Notes: generated by a model not told the origin, from the sequence alone. A DNA stretch of 64,000 nucleotides from Triticum aestivum (GCF_018294505.1 NC_057807.1:266692192-266756191), one strand, 5' to 3'; counted from the first letter of the stretch, positions 22,520-36,349 are shown. Translations and numbers: made by a program.

Positions 22520-25500
22520 TCAATGTATAGCAGCCAAAGTGTCGTGGACAAGTTGTTTTTTATGGTCAGGTAGTCTGTGCAGGAGATCTCGAAAGTCATT
22601 GGTGAACCTCTCCTTCCATGTGTCAATGCACGGTCGTATGTTTCTGAAATGGTTATTATTGCGTTCTTTCCATAAGCTCCAAGCTGCCAGGAGGAATACT
22701 TCCATGATCATTTTGCGATGGTGTCTTTCTTTCAATTTTTCCAGTAGCTGGAGGCGATGTCTGTGGTTGCTCCATGTGATGTTCAATATCCTCCAGCAGG
22801 ACTGGCTAAACGAGCAGTGGAAGAAAAGGTGTTCCACTGTTTCTTCAATGTGTTGGCCACAAAGCAGACAGTCCAGGTTGGTCCCTATGTTATAATGCCT
22901 CCGTTTTAGCATGTTCCTTGTATTGAGGCGGTCAGATAGGAGCAGCCATCCAAAAACTTTAATTTTTGCTGTGCACTTAGTTTTCCACAGCCAGTTGAAA
23001 GCCACATGTGCCTTTATGTCTCTGAAGTAGTAGTTGTAATATGCAGTTGTTTTGAAACTGTGTGCGCCCCAACAGCAGATCCATGCGTCATTCTCGTTTG
23101 TTAGATCCACATTGGCAACTTCCCTTTGAATTTGTCTAGCTCATCATGGGCTTGTACAGAAAGTGGGAGATGAAAGGTTGTTGCCAGGTCAGTTATGTTA
23201 AGGAAGGCTTGGACCGGAATGTCACCGTTCTTGCAGTAAGAAAATGCTCTTGGGTATTTTTCCTCATAGATAGAATGATTCCAGTCATCTTTCCAGAAAA
23301 GGGCTGAGCTGCCATTGTGCACATTGACTTGGGTTACTCCTCTGTAAATTGGCATTAATCGGATAAGGTCTCGCCACCAAAAGGATCCGCAGGGTTCTGT
23401 TGCATGGGGTACAGAGTCTGTGTAATATGTGTTCCAGATGAGGCTAACCCAAGGCGTGTCTTGCTGGTTGTAAAACTTGTGCAGGAGTTTTAGCAGCAGA
23501 GCGTCATTTTGGATATGAAGGTCCAGAACCCCTAGTCCACCGCACTTTTTTGGGCGGCAAACCATAGACCAGGCAGCCAATGAGTTGCATTTCTCTCCAT
23601 TTTCAGTTCTCTTGTTCTAGAGGCAGTATCTTCTGATTTTGTCCAATTGTTCAATGATTTTCAGAGGGAGTCTTAAAGTGCCCATGGGGTAGATTGCCAA
23701 CGATGTGATGAGTGAGTTTAAGAGGGCCAATCTTCCCGCGTAGGACATGAGCGACATGGCTGCAGTAACCTTTCTTTCTGCCTTGCAGACAAACGGTGTC
23801 AGGTCCAAAACCGAAGGTCGAGTGGTACCTAGGGGCAGCCCAAGGTAAGTGAAAGGCATGGTTGCTTGAACACAACCAAAGATCGCTGCCAGCTCATCAC
23901 ATTTTTCCTGAGGGGTGTTAATGGGCACTAAAGTTGACTTATGAAAATTGATTTTGAGTCCCACAGAAGCGGCATAATCTTCAAGAATCTGTTTGATCTT
24001 GGTGGCCTGATTGAGGCAGGCAGGGAGGACAATTATCGTGTCGTCCGCGTACTGGATCACTGGGTACTGATCATTTCCTTTTGGTGGGATTGGATGTTGG
24101 ATGAGCTGGTTTTGAAGTGCCTCATTGAGAGCGGTTTGGAGCAGGTCTGTAGCTAACACAAATAATAGTGGTGACAGTGGATCGCCCTGACGTACTCCAC
24201 ATTTACAGGGAAATTGCCGACCTGGCACCCCATTGAGAAGCACCGATGATTTTCCTGATGAGAAGATATTTTCCATCCAGTTTAGCCATTGGGTTGGGAA
24301 GCCCATGTGTTTCATAATTTGCAGCATCGCAGGGTGTTGGACCGTATCAAAGGCCTTCACGAAGTCTAGTTTCAGTAGTACAATCTCCCTTTTGGACGCT
24401 TGGCACTGATGAATATACTCGAAGGCCCAGGCCAAGCAGTCGTGAATGGATCGACCACGTAGGAAACCATATTGGTTGCGATGAACAATCTTTAAAATAA
24501 TCTTCTGAAGTCGATTGGCAAGTATCTTGGTTATAAGTTTGAGGCAACAGTTCAGGAGTGTGATCGGGCGAAAATCATTGACTGTCACAGGAGCATTATT
24601 CTTAGGTATTAAAGTGATATGTCGATAATTGATACTCTCCAGATTCAAGTTCCCCTCATGGAATTCTTCACACAGCTGATAAATGTCATCTTTGATAATA
24701 GGCCAGCAGGCTTTAATGAAAGCCCCGTTGAACCCATCCGGTCCTGGGGCCCTATCTGGTGGCATTTCTTTGACTACCGCGTCGATTTCTGCATGTGTAA
24801 ATGGGGTAATCAGGGTGTGAAAATCAACCTCGTGTCGGAGCATTTGTGAGAGGTTAAACTTCATCGGTTGTGGGTTACAAGATCCTAGTCTGTCTTTGTA
24901 TGTGTCAAACAGGATCGCTTCTTTCGCTGTGTGGTCCTCCACTTCAACTCCATGATGGTCTTGCAAGGTTTTCATAAAGTTTTTTCTGTATCTTTCAGTG
25001 GCCACGTCTTGGAAAAATTTTGAGTTCTCATCACCAAATTGAATCCATCGGATGGTGCAACGTTTTTTCCAATGTTCTTTTTGGTATTGTAGCAAGCGAA
25101 GCAGATGCTTTTTGAGTATCTCTCTAAAATTACCTTCAGGCAAAGTAAGGGATCGCCGATCCGCAATATTGTTGAGTTCAACCAGAGCTTTGTTGGTATT
25201 TTCAATCGCAATCTTCAGTCGAGAGATATGGTGGCTCCACTGTTTGAGAGCATGCCGGACTGCCTTCAGTTTTTGACGCAGACGGGATGCAGCATTAGAC
25301 TTTTTATTGTATTTGATCCGTTTATTCCAGGCCAGGGACACCACATCCATAAACCCTGGGTGCGCGATCCAATAGGTTTCAAACCTGAAAATCTTACTTC
25401 GTGGTATGGAGGTCTGAATGGCCACAGAGCAGGGGACATGATCGGATACTGGTTTACCAAGGGGGGTCACCGTGGTGTTTGGAAACGTGGCAGTCCAGTT

Positions 25501-26129
25501 TAAGGATGTGAAAAACCAGTCGAGCTGTTCCAATAGAGGGTTTTGCTGCATGTTGGACCACGTATATTTTCTGCCCTTTATAGGTAGCTCAGTAAGATTT
25601 TGTTCTCGTATAAAGTCGTTGAAAGTGAACATATCGTGGATGTCTCCGCCAGGTTTATTACGATTTTCCGGTGAGCGTATGTAATTAAAATCACCCAGAA
25701 TGAGCCAGTCCTCTGTCGAGGGTATGTGTAGGTCAAACAGCCATTGCGTATATGTGGATCTTTGTTCACCTTAACAGGGCCCGTATACATTCACCAGTTT
25801 CCAGCAATGGCCCGATTGGGTTGACATAAGTTCCACCCCAGAGCGAAAGGTTCAGATAAGAAAACCCGTCCCGTGAAAAGGTGGCTATTCCAAATCGTAA
25901 TAATACCACCAGAAGCACCTCGTGATGGAATATAAGCAAATTGATCAAATCGTTTGGGGCATAAAGCTTTAAGAGAGGAATCGTCAAAGTACGGCATTTT
26001 AGATTCCTGTAAACAAATAACCGCGCAGCCACTAACGTTGATCGCATTGGATAGAGCTAGTTGCTTGTCTAACGAATTAAGACCACGGATGTTCCAACAT
26101 AACACATTCCAGTTTTGCAAAAGGGACAT
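22520..26129 (-). pseudogene. LINE ORF2: endonuclease and reverse transcriptase
   Basis: Coding starts at 26129 with the AP-endonuclease N-terminus (W-N-V-L-C-W-N-I-R-G-L and later L-Q-E-S-K). The frame shifts near 25780. The next 671-residue open piece (25632-23617) has the endonuclease S-D-H motif at residues 63-65, R-A-P-G-P-D-G-F at about 294-301, R-Q-G-D-P-L-S-P at 481-488 and the catalytic YADD at 528-531. A TAG at 23617 follows; the same frame continues to 23101, then another shift leads to 23110-22520 with the zinc-binding C-terminus (C-L-L-C near residue 80, then H-L-F-F-H-C). No RNase H domain is visible. Two frameshifts and one stop make it inactive, but catalytic residues survive. 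Confidence 0.9.
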
Positions 26130-26147
26130 AAATGAAAGGGAAGATAA

Positions 26148-29100
26148 CTAGATCGAGGAGGTCGATCCATCCGCCGGCTTGGAGAGCGCAGCAACCGTTA
26201 GTTCTTCTGCTGGAACAGCGCACAGCTGTGTGCCAATAGCTTGCATTGACTCAATTGTCGTTGGCGGTGGGATTTCTGAATCTTGCACTTGAGGCATGTT
26301 GTCATCTGCAGTAACTTGAGCAGCAGGGTTAATGTGGGGCTTCACCTTGGATTTAGGCAGATGCGTGTCAGAAGGCTGTGGGACACGAAATCCATCGTAC
26401 TTGGTCGATCTGTTGCTGCGACGAAGGGAAGTTGTGTCCACAGGAAGAAGAAGCTTTCCTTTGCGCTGCTTGGTAGCCCTGATGCTAGCTTCTCCCATAG
26501 TGCTGTCAGCCACCGACTGAATTTCATCCAGAGAAGTATTGCTGTCAGCAGACAGAGCCGAGGAGCCAGATTCAGATAGGGCAAATGTAGAGCTGGAGTG
26601 CTGTTGAGAAGTATCTGATCTTAGAGACGCCCTGACCCTCAGTAGCAATGGTACCAATGTGAGTGTCCAACGGAGCCGGTAGAGCCAGCAGGGTGCTGTT
26701 TCTGTTAATAGCAGGTTCAGGCAGTTCAGAGATGTGTACTGAAGTCGCTGGAGCTGAGGGGCATGAAGTTGGCAACTGTGTAAACTGAATCCCTGTGTTT
26801 CCCATGTCCACTTGTATTTCCACACGTAGATTGTCATTTCTGAATCCATATCCACCATTCCATGGTCCAACTGATGCCAGTAGCAGGCACAACGCCGCAA
26901 ATATCATAGTATTCAGTTGCTGACGAGGAACAGGGCCAGCCAGCAGGAGTGCCATGAGTTGCTCACCTTGAGTGGAGAGACCAAAACGAATCCCATGCGC
27001 ATGTATTTCCACAGAGACATTTATGCGCTCAACAACAGCAGGTGATTCTATTTCACTAGGCAGCACAATCAAAGCCAGAGAATGTTCAGAACTAGAATCA
27101 TCCGATACAGTGATGGAGTCATTCCAGGCCTGGGCAGCACTGTCCACTGTATTATCATCAGGAACAACACCATCTTGCACTGAGAGACCCTGTTCAGCCA
27201 ACCAAGCTTGGAGATTCATCAGAAAAGGTAGCATAGGAGGAGCAGGAGGCTCCCATCCTTGATTACCATTATCTTGACCTACAGGTGGTGCATTTTCAGG
27301 GGCAGCATTCTGCACGAGCCAAGCATGAACTTGTTCTTGATACAGTTGTTCAGCAGTTAGATGAGGACCATGAAGGGGGTGGGGATTACCATCAGGTGGT
27401 GGTTCTTCTTCTCCAGCCGGTGGCACTTCCGGAAGCAGTGCATTCTAATCACTGCTACGAAGTATGGTGATTTGCACGGTCCAGCAATCGTGAGAACCTC
27501 CAAGTTGCCAAACAACAAAACTCTTTGAGATAAGTCTAAGACTGATCACACGCGCTTTGATAAGCATGAAGCGACGATCCTGCCTAGGGTTGTACCAGGA
27601 AACCAGAGATCCAAATCCACCTAGTGGTCTGTTGATGTAGTAGTCGGTCTGGTAGTCATAGGGGAAGCCGAAGTACATAAGCCAGACCTCGGGTCCAAAG
27701 GTGGTGGTACGGCGATTCAGAGATTCATGGTGAGGGACAAAGGTTATCAGCAGATCTTCATCTTCTAATTCTAAGGGAGTGGCCACAGCAGTATCTCTGA
27801 TGAACGAGTCTACAAATCCAAAGATCCCTATACCAAACGGATGATCGCTGACCTCTATGGTAAAAAGCTGAGCTTCATGGAGCAGACCTCTGATGGTGTT
27901 GCGGATGATGGCCCGGCGGTGTAGAGGGACGTAGTGGCTCGCCTCCGCTATTGCCAGATAGTCATGGTTGAGGGGAGGTATCGGGCCAACCACCATGCCG
28001 CTGCGGACGACGCGGTTCGCCGGACCTGGCTCGACGGCGAAGCCCGGCGGTAGGAACGGGACGGGGTTGAGGGGATAGTTGGCCATTGCAGTGGAACAGA
28101 GCAAAGGTGGCAGGGTGGGCGAATGGATGAGCATGGGCGGTGTCGCTTGGGAAATCGCAACAGAAGTTGGAACGTGAGGGGTAGGATGGGAAGGCCGCGG
28201 CAATTTCGGGACCCACCTCCATTTTTGTTTAAATTGCCTTTTGAGACAGGCACGTTCCAGATGCCCATAGTGGCTGCAAGATGAACATCGGACGGTATTT
28301 CGCGGTCTGAGCTGTTTATTCAAAATAGGTAATATATCGGCAGGAAATCCGACATTGGGGATTGCTTTCTCATGGTTATTTATTAAAGGATTTTGATGCT
28401 TTGGTAAAGACCGGGAGGGGCAGTCAATTACCTTATGATCAGGAGAGGAGCAATAAATGCAAATAAGCCGAGCATGGCAATGTATTTTCTGGTGTCCCCA
28501 TTGTAAGCATTTCGAGCACAGAGAGGCCCAGTTAAGAGTGACATTCTCAATTTCCTCTTGAGAATAACAGGCTTGGGCCAGGTCCGCCTTGTGACGGGCC
28601 GCAAGGATAGGAGGCCAACTAGAATGGGCCGGGGCATATTTGAAAGCGGAGGCCAGGAAACTCTGCGGCAGGCGTGGATAAGGCATCCTGATTGGGCATT
28701 TAAAAGCTCCCAGACACAGAAAATCCGGGCTATTATTATCTTCCAAATCCGCTTGTCGGAGATAGATGTCCATTAAGGATTTGTGCTTATTGGCCACCGT
28801 AATTGTCGGTTTGTCATTAATGCGCGCGACAAATTCGCCAAATTTGATTTGGTCATGATCATTGGGCGCAGAATGAACCAGCGAGATCATGGAAGAAGAA
28901 GCCTCAGCAGCATTGGAGTTAGAGAAATTCATACTTGTCAACGGGGTCAATGCAAACTTACTGAATTCTCTTCGTGATGATTCCTGATCAATAGGTGCTT
29001 GTGTGAAGAAATCCAGTTTGGATGCAACGGCCATAGAACGACGATGATCAAGCTCGGTCAAAGTCATGTCCGCATGCCAACAATCAGAAGAAGTTGGTGC

Positions 29101-29454
29101 TCGAGTATAACGGCCATTGAATAGATGAAAATGACATATAAAATCTAGCCACACTCGGTCCTTGAGACCATAGATAAAATGCCCCACTTTATTATTGGCG
29201 ACCGAAAATTTGAAAGCACGCGGATTGATTTGCTTCACCTTGAAACCAGAACTGATACCGCCAATGCAGCATTGTAGAGCAATACCCACCGAATCCACAG
29301 TGAGCGGGAATGAGGCCGAAGAGAAAGTAACCACAAGAAAGAACTCTTGACGGTCACGAGAAGGAGAGAAGTGCACTGTGGATCCAAATTTTCTCCTCAC
29401 CTGATCTACAAGGGCAAGCCCAGGGGCAAAATCCCAGTGAAGAAGACTGTCCAT
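26148..29454 (-). pseudogene. LINE ORF1: zinc-knuckle nucleic-acid-binding protein
   Basis: The Met at 29454 opens a 669-residue frame ending at TAG 27445. The frame stays open beyond that stop to 26572, and a second frame completes the protein to 26148, 19 bases before ORF2. Potential length is about 1100 residues. Three CCHC knuckles lie at residues 313-326, 332-345 and 390-403. A globular domain of about 150 residues follows the Pro-rich linker (to residue 650). The post-stop tail is acidic and Pro-rich, then basic (R-R-S-N-R-S-T-K). Plant L1 ORF1 proteins bind LINE RNA; the long tail is an unusual addition or a usual feature of this grass clade, which I cannot decide. Broken by one TAG and one frameshift. 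Confidence 0.85.
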
Positions 29455-29537
29455 CTTGAACTAATCTAGAGATCGACATGATTTTCGGTGGAGCAGGTGG
29501 AGGGGAGGAGAGGAGGGGAGGAGAGGGGGGGCGCCAT

Positions 29538-29551
29538 GTATGCCTCTACTT
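29538..29551. repeat. LINE target-site duplication, right copy
   Basis: GTATGCCTCTACTT is identical to 22326-22339. Confidence 0.92.
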
Positions 29552-31145
29552 GACTAGCTCGTTGATCAAAGATGGTTATGTTTCCTAACCATAGACATGT
29601 GTTGTCATTTGATGAATTGGATCACATCATTAGAGAATGATGTGATGGACAAGACCCATCCGTTAGCTTAGTATATTGATCGTTAAGTTTTATTGCTATT
29701 GCTTTCTTCATGACTTATACATGTTCCTCTGACTATGAGATTATGCAACTCCCGAATACCGGAGGAACACCTTGTGTGCTATCAAACGTCACAACATAAC
29801 TGGGTGATTATAAAGATGCTCTACAGGTGTCTCCAAAGGTGTTTGTTGGGTTGGCATAGATCGAGATTAGGATTTGTCACTCCGTGTATCGGCGAGGTAT
29901 CTCTGGGCCCTCTCGGTAATGCACATCATATGAGGCCTTGCAAGAAATGTGACTAATGAGTTAGTTACGGGACGATGCATTACGGAATGAGAAAAGAGAC
30001 TTGCCAGTAACGATATTGAACTAGGTATGAGGATGCCGACGATCGAATCTCGGGCAACTAACATACCGATGACAAAGGGAACAACGTATGTTGTTATGCG
30101 GTTTGACCGATAAAGATCTTCATAGAATATGTAGGAACCAATAAGAGCATCCAGGTTCCACTATTGGTTATTGATCGGAGATGTGTCTCGATCATGTCTA
30201 CATAGTTCTCGAACCCATAGGGTCCGCACGCTTAACGTTCGCTGACCATTTGTATTATGAGTTATGTGTTTTCGTGACCGAAGTTTTGTTTGGAGTCCCG
30301 GATGAGATCACAAACATGACGAGGAGTCTCCAAATGGTCGACGGGTAAAGATTCATATATTGGAAGGTAGTATTCGGACATCGGAATGGTTTCGAGTGAT
30401 TCGGGTATTTTACCTGAGTACCGAGGGGTTACCGGAACCCCCCGGGGAAGTGTTGGGCCAACATGGGCCTAAGGGAGAGAGAGGGAAGCCCGCGAAGGGG
30501 GGGTGACGCACGCCCCCCTCCTAGGGAGTATGAATAGGACAAGGAGGCGGGGGCGCGGCCCCCTTCCCTTTCCCTCTCCCTCTCCTTCCTTTTTCCCTCC
30601 GGTGGAAGAAAGGAAAAGGGGGGGGGGGGTGAGAATCCTACTAGGAGTGGAGTCCTAGTAGGACTCCCCCCATGGCGCGCCCTCCTGGCCGCCGACCTCC
30701 TCCTCCCCTCCTTTATATACGGGGGCAGGGGGGCACCCAAAGGCACAACATTATCTTAGCCGTGTGCAGTGCCCCCCTCCACCATTTACTCCTTCGATAG
30801 TATCATCGTAGTGCTTAGGCGAAGCCCTGCGCGGACCACATCACCAACACCGTCATCATGCCATTGTGCTGACGTTACTATCCTTCAACCCTCTACTGGA
30901 TCAAGAGTTTGAGGGACGTCATCAAGCTGAACGTGTGCTGAACTCGGAGGTGCCGTACATTCGGTGCTAGATCGGTTGGATCATGAAGACGTTCGACTAC
31001 ATCAACCGCGTTAACCTAACGCTTCCGCTTTCAGTCTACAAGGGTACATAGACACAGTCTCCCCCTCTCATTGCTATGCATCTCCTAGATAGATCTTGCG
31101 TGATCGTAGGAATTTTTTTGAAATTGCATGCTACGTTACCCCATA
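29552..31145 (+). mobile_element. 5' LTR, second part, of the second Angela-like element
   Basis: It continues the LTR from 22339 without loss and matches the first LTR from about 173 onwards. A TATA box is at 30711-30719. A poly-G run occurs near 30619-30628. It ends at ACCCCATA, where related LTRs end CCCCAACA, and is followed by the primer site. Confidence 0.87.
30711..30719 (+). promoter_or_regulatory. TATA box of the second Angela-like 5' LTR
   Basis: tttatatac sits in the same context as 1311-1319. Transcription would run right into the leader and gag. Confidence 0.6.
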
Positions 31146-31146
31146 G

Positions 31147-31162
31147 TGGCATCCGAGCCAGG
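31147..31162 (+). promoter_or_regulatory. Primer binding site of the second Angela-like element
   Basis: TGGCATCCGAGCCAGG directly follows the LTR. It differs from the Met-tRNA consensus TGGTATCAGAGC at two places; this variant is familiar in Angela-type elements. Confidence 0.7.
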
Positions 31163-32379
31163 TCTATGCGTAGATGATTTGCACGAGTAGAACACAAAGA
31201 GTTGTGGGTGATAATAGTCATACTGCTTACCACCAACGTCTTACTTTGATTCGGCGGTATTGTTGGATGAAGCGGCACGGACCAACATTACATGACCACG
31301 TTCATGAGACCGGTTCTACCGACGTGCTTTGCACACAGGTGGCTGGCGGGTGTCTGTTTCTCCAACTTTAGTTGAATTGAGTTTGACTACAGCCGGTCCT
31401 TGTTGAAGGTTAAAACATCACACTTGATGAAAAATCGTTGTGGTTTTGATGCCTAGGTAAGAACGGTTCTTGCTAGAAGCCCGTAGCAGCCACGTAAAAC
31501 TTGCAACAACAAAGTAGAGGACGTCTAACTTGTTTTTGCAGGGCTTGTTGTGATGTGATATGGTCAAGACATGATGTGATATAAATTGTTGTATGAGATG
31601 ATCATGCTTTGTAACAGAATTATCAGCAACTGGCAGGAGCCATATGGTTGTCGCTTTATTGTATGAAATGCAATCGCATGTACTTGCTTTACTTTATCAC
31701 TAAGCGGTAGCGATAGTCGTAGAAGCAATAGTTGGCGATACAACAACGATGCTACGATGGAGATCAAGGTGTCAAGCCGGTGATAATGGAGATCATGACG
31801 GTGCTTTGGAGATGGAGATCAAAGGCACAAGATGATGATGGCCATATCATGTCACATATTTTGTTTGCATATGATGTTTATCTTTTATGCATCTAATTCT
31901 GCTTAGTACGGCGGTAGCACTATAAGATGATCCCTCACTAAATTTCAAGGTATAAGTGTTCTCCCTGAGTATGCATCGTTGCTATAGTTCGTCGTGCTGA
32001 GACACCACGTGATGATCGGGTGTGATAAGCTCTAAGTTCACATACAACGGGTGCAAGCTAGTTTTGCACATGCAGAATACTCGGGTTAAACTTGACGAGC
32101 CTAGCATATGCAGATATGGCCTCGGAACACTGAGACCGAAAGATCGAACGTGAATCATATAGAAGATATGATCAGCATAGAGATGTTCACCAGTGAAAAC
32201 TACTCCATCTCACGTGATGATCGGACATGGTTTAGTTGATATGCATCACGTGGTCATTTAGATGACTAGAGGGATGCCTATCTAAGTGGGAGTTCTTTAG
32301 TAATATGATTAATTGAACTTCAATTTATCATGAACTTAGTCCTGATAGTTTTTTGGCATATCTACGTTGTTGTAGATCA
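31163..32379 (+). other. Untranslated leader of the second Angela-like element
   Basis: About 1.2 kb lies between primer site and gag start with no supported ORF. BARE/Angela elements have a long structured leader of this kind carrying packaging and dimerisation signals. Confidence 0.6.
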
Positions 32380-33226
32380 ATGGCTCGTGCTACCGTTCCC
32401 TTGAATTTTAATGCGTTCCTAGAGAAAGCTAAGTTGAAAGATGATGGTAGCAATTACACGGACTGGGTCCGTAACTTGAGGATTATCCTCATTGGTGCAC
32501 AAAAGAATTATGTCCTTGAAGCACCACTAGTTGCAAGGCCTGCTGCAGGAGCAGATGCTGATGTTATGAACGTATGGCAAGCTCGATCTGATGACCACTT
32601 GATAGTTTAGTGTGCCAGGATTTACGACTTAGAATCGGGACTTGAAAGACATTTTGAACGTAATGGAGCATATGAGATGTTCCAAGAGTTGAAGTTAATA
32701 TTTCAAGCAAATGCCCGAGTTGAGAGATATGAAGTCTCCAACAAGTTCTATAGCTATAAGATGGAAGAGAATAGTTCTATCAGTGAACACATACTCAGAA
32801 TGTCTGGGTACCATAACCACTTGACTCAGCTGGGAGTTAATCTTCCTGATGATAGTGTCATTGACATAGTTCTTCAATCACTGCCACCAAGCTATAAAGG
32901 CTTCATGATGAACTATAATATGGAAGGGATGGAAAAGACAATTCCATAGCCCTTCGCGGTGCTAAAGGCTGCGGAGGTAGAAATCAAGAAGGAGCATCAA
33001 GTGTTGATGGTTAACAAGACCACTAGTTTCAAGAAAAAGGGAAAGGGGAGAAAGGGAACTCCAAGAAGAATAGCAAGCAAGTTGCTGCTCCCGGGAAGAA
33101 ACCCAAGTCTGTACCTAAGCCTGAAACTGAGTGCTTCTACTGCAAAGGGACTGGTCACGGGAAGTGGAACTGCCCCAAGTATTTGGCGCATAAGAAGGAT
33201 GGCAAAGTGAAAGGTATATTTGATAT
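32380..33226 (+). pseudogene. Copia gag of the second Angela-like element
   Basis: Start at 32380 (M-A-R-A-T-V-P-L). The capsid core reads through D-W-V-R-N-L-R-I and, after TAG 32608, E-L-K-L-I-F-Q to Y-K-G-F-M-M-N-Y. A TAG at 32947 and a frameshift near 33050 follow. The zinc knuckle C-F-Y-C-K-G-T-G-H-G-K-W-N-C lies at about 33132-33173 in the shifted frame. Multiple independent lesions show long inactivity. Confidence 0.82.
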
Positions 33227-36200
33227 ACATGTTATTGATGTGTACCTTACTAATGCTCGTAGTAGCGCCTGGGTATTTGATACTAGTTTTGTTGCTCATA
33301 TTTGCAACTCGAAATAGGCGCTACGGATTAAACGAAGATTGGCTAAGGACGAGGTGATGATGCGCGTCGGAAATGGTTCCAAGGTCGATGTGATCACCGT
33401 CGGCATGCTACCTCTACATCTACCTTCGGGATTAGTTTTAGACCTGGATAATTGTTATTTGGTGCCAGTGTTGAGCATGAACATTATATCTGGATCTTGT
33501 TTGATGCGAGACGGTTATTCATTTAAATCGGAGAATAATGGTTGTTTTATTTATATGAGTAATATCTTTTATGGTCATGCACCCTTGATGAGTGGTCTAT
33601 TTTTGTTGAATATTGATCGTAGTGATACACATATATTGAAGCCAAAAGATGCAAAGTTAGTAATGATAGTGCAACTTATTTGTGGCACTGTCATTTAGGT
33701 CATATTGGTGTAAAGCGCATGAAGGAACTCCATGTCGATGGGCTTTTGGAATAACTTGATTATGAATCACTTGATGCTTGCAAGCCATGCCTCATGAGAA
33801 AGATGACTAAGACTTCGTTCTTTGGAACAATGGAGCGAGCCACTGACTTATTGGAAATAATACATACCAATGTATGCGGTCCGATGAGTGTTGAGGCTCA
33901 CAACGGGTATCATTATTTTTTGACCTTCACAGATGATTTGAGCAGATATGGGTATATCTACTTAATGAAACATAAGTCTAAAACATTTGAAAAGTTCAAA
34001 GAATTTCAGCGTGAAGTGGAAAATCATCGTAACAAGAAAATAAAATTTCTACGATCTGATCGCAGAGGTGAATATTTGAGTTACGAGTTTGGTCTTCATT
34101 TAAAACAATGTGGAATAGTTTTGCAACTCACACCACCTGGAACACCACAGCGTAATGGTGTGTCCGAACATTGTGACCGCACTTTATTAGATATGGTGCG
34201 ATCTATGATGTCTCTTACTGATTTACCGCTATCATTTTGGGGTTATGCTTTAGAGACGGCTGCATTCACGTTACATAGGGCACCATCTAAATCCGTTGAG
34301 ACGACACCCATATGAACTGTGGTTTGGCAAGAAACCCAAGTTGTCGTTTCTTAAATTTGGGGTTGTGATGCTTATGTGAAAAAGCTTCAACCTGATAAGC
34401 TCGAACCCAAATCGGATAAATGCGTCTTCATAGGATACCCAAAAGAAACTGTTGGGTACACCTTCTATCATAGATCCGAAGGCAATATATTCGTTGATAA
34501 GAATGGATCCTTTCTAGAGAAGGAGTTTCTCTCGAAAGAAGTGAGTGGGAGGAAAGTAGAACTTGATGAGGTAATTGTACCTTCTCCCGAATTGGAAAGT
34601 AGTTCATCACAGAAATCAGTTCCAGTGATTCCTACACCAATTAGTGAAGAAGCTAATGATGATGATCATGAAACTTCAGATCAAGTTACTACCGAACCTC
34701 ATAGGTCAACCAGAGTACGGTCTGCACCGGAGTGGTACAGTAATCCTATTCTGGAAGTCATGTTACTAGACCATGATGAACCTACGAACTATGAGGACGC
34801 GATGATGAGCCTAGATTCCGCGAAATGGCTTGAGGCCATGAAATCTGAGATGGGATCCATGTATGAGAACAGAGTGTGGACTTTGGTGGACTTGCCCGAT
34901 GATCGACAAGCCATAGAAAATAAATGGATCTTCAAGAAGAAGACTGACGTTGACGGTAATGTTACTGTCTACAAAGCTCGACTTGTTGCGAAAGGTTTTT
35001 GACAAGTTCAAGGAGTTGACTACCGATGAGACCTTCTCACCTGTAGCGATGCTTAAGTTTGTCCGAATCATGTTTGCAATTGCCGCATTTATGATTATGA
35101 AATTTGGCAAATGGATGTCAAAACTTCATTCCTTAATGGATTTCTTAAAGAAGAGTTGTATATGATGAAACCAGAAGGATTTGTCAATCCAAAAGGTGCT
35201 AACAAAGTGTGCAAGCTCTAGCAATCCATTTATGGACTGGTGCAAGCCTCTCGGAGTTGGAATATACAATTTGATAATGTGATCAAAGCATATGGTTTTA
35301 TACTGACTTTTGGAGAAGCCTGTATTTACAAGAAAGTGAGTGGGAGCTCTGTAGCATTTCGAATATTATATGGGGATGACATATTGCTGATTGGGAATAA
35401 TACAAAATTTCTAGATAGCATAAAAGGATACTTGAATAAGATTTTCTCAATGAAAGACATCGGTGAAGTTGCTTATATATTGGGCATCAAGATCTATAGA
35501 GATAGATCCAGACGCTTAATTGGACTTTCACAAAGCACATACCTTGATACAGTTTTGAAGAAGTTCAAAATGGACCAGTCAAAGAAAGGGTTCTTGCCTG
35601 TGTTACAAGGTGTGAAGTTGAGTTAAACTCAATGCCCGACCACTTCAGAAGATAGAGAGAAAATGGAAGTCATTCCCTATGCCTCGGCCATAGGTTCTAT
35701 CATGTATGCAATGATGTGTACCAGACCTGATGTGTGCCTTGCTATAAGTTTAGCAGGGAGGTACCAAAGTAATCCAGGAGTGGATCACTTGACAGCGGTC
35801 AAGAACATCCTGAAATACCTGAAAAGGACTAAGGATATGTTTCTCGTTTATGGAGGTGACAAAGAGCTTGTCGTAAATGGTTACGTCGATGCAAGCTTTG
35901 ACACTGATCAGGATGACTCTAAGTCACAAACCGGATACGTATTTATATTGAATGGTGGAGCTGTTAGTTGGTGCAGTTCCAAGCGAAGTGTCGTGGTGGG
36001 ATCTATGTGTGAAGCGGAGTGCATAGCTACTTCAGAAGCAAATAATGAAGGAGTCTGGATGAAGGAGTTCATATCCGATCTAGGTGTAATACCTAGTGCA
36101 TCAGGTCCAATGAAAATATTTTGTGACAATACTGGAGCAATTGCCTTGGCAAAGGAATCCAGATTTCACAAGAGAACCAAACACATCAAGAGATACTTCA

Positions 36201-36349
36201 ATTCCATCTGCGATCAAGTCAAGGAGGGAGACATAGAGATCAAGATACATGAGGATCTGAATGTTGCAGACCCATTGACTAAACCTATTCCACGAGCAAA
36301 ACATGATCGACACCAAGACTCCATGGGTGTTAGAATCATTACTATGTAA
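33227..36349 (+). pseudogene. Copia pol of the second Angela-like element
   Basis: Protease at about 33268 has W-V-F-D-T-S where the active site should be D-T/S-G. TAG 33315, a frameshift near 33665 and TAA 33752 interrupt the pre-integrase region. Integrase (33790-34315) keeps its first and second acidic positions but reads S-D-R-R-G-E-Y, and the third site reads N-G-V-S-E-H. RT (about 34820-35480) is broken by TGA 35000 and TAG 35219; its catalytic box is Y-G-D-D rather than Y-V-D-D. After TAA 35624, RNase H (35663-36349) is open with Y-V-D-A-S-F, E-A-E-C and C-D-N motifs. Copia order, typical length, dead. Confidence 0.87.

Larger units (their letters stand above)
22340..29537 (-). mobile_element. 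L1-type LINE, near full length
   Basis: The element lies on the minus strand, with its 5' end at 29537 (a G/A-rich plus-strand, C/T-rich sense leader) and a short A-tail at 22344-22340. It is bounded by a perfect 14-bp target duplication. It has ORF1 with three zinc knuckles and ORF2 with endonuclease and reverse transcriptase. A poly-G run at 22421-22432 lies in the 3' UTR. The 7.2-kb length and intact ends indicate full-length insertion followed by decay. Confidence 0.9.
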
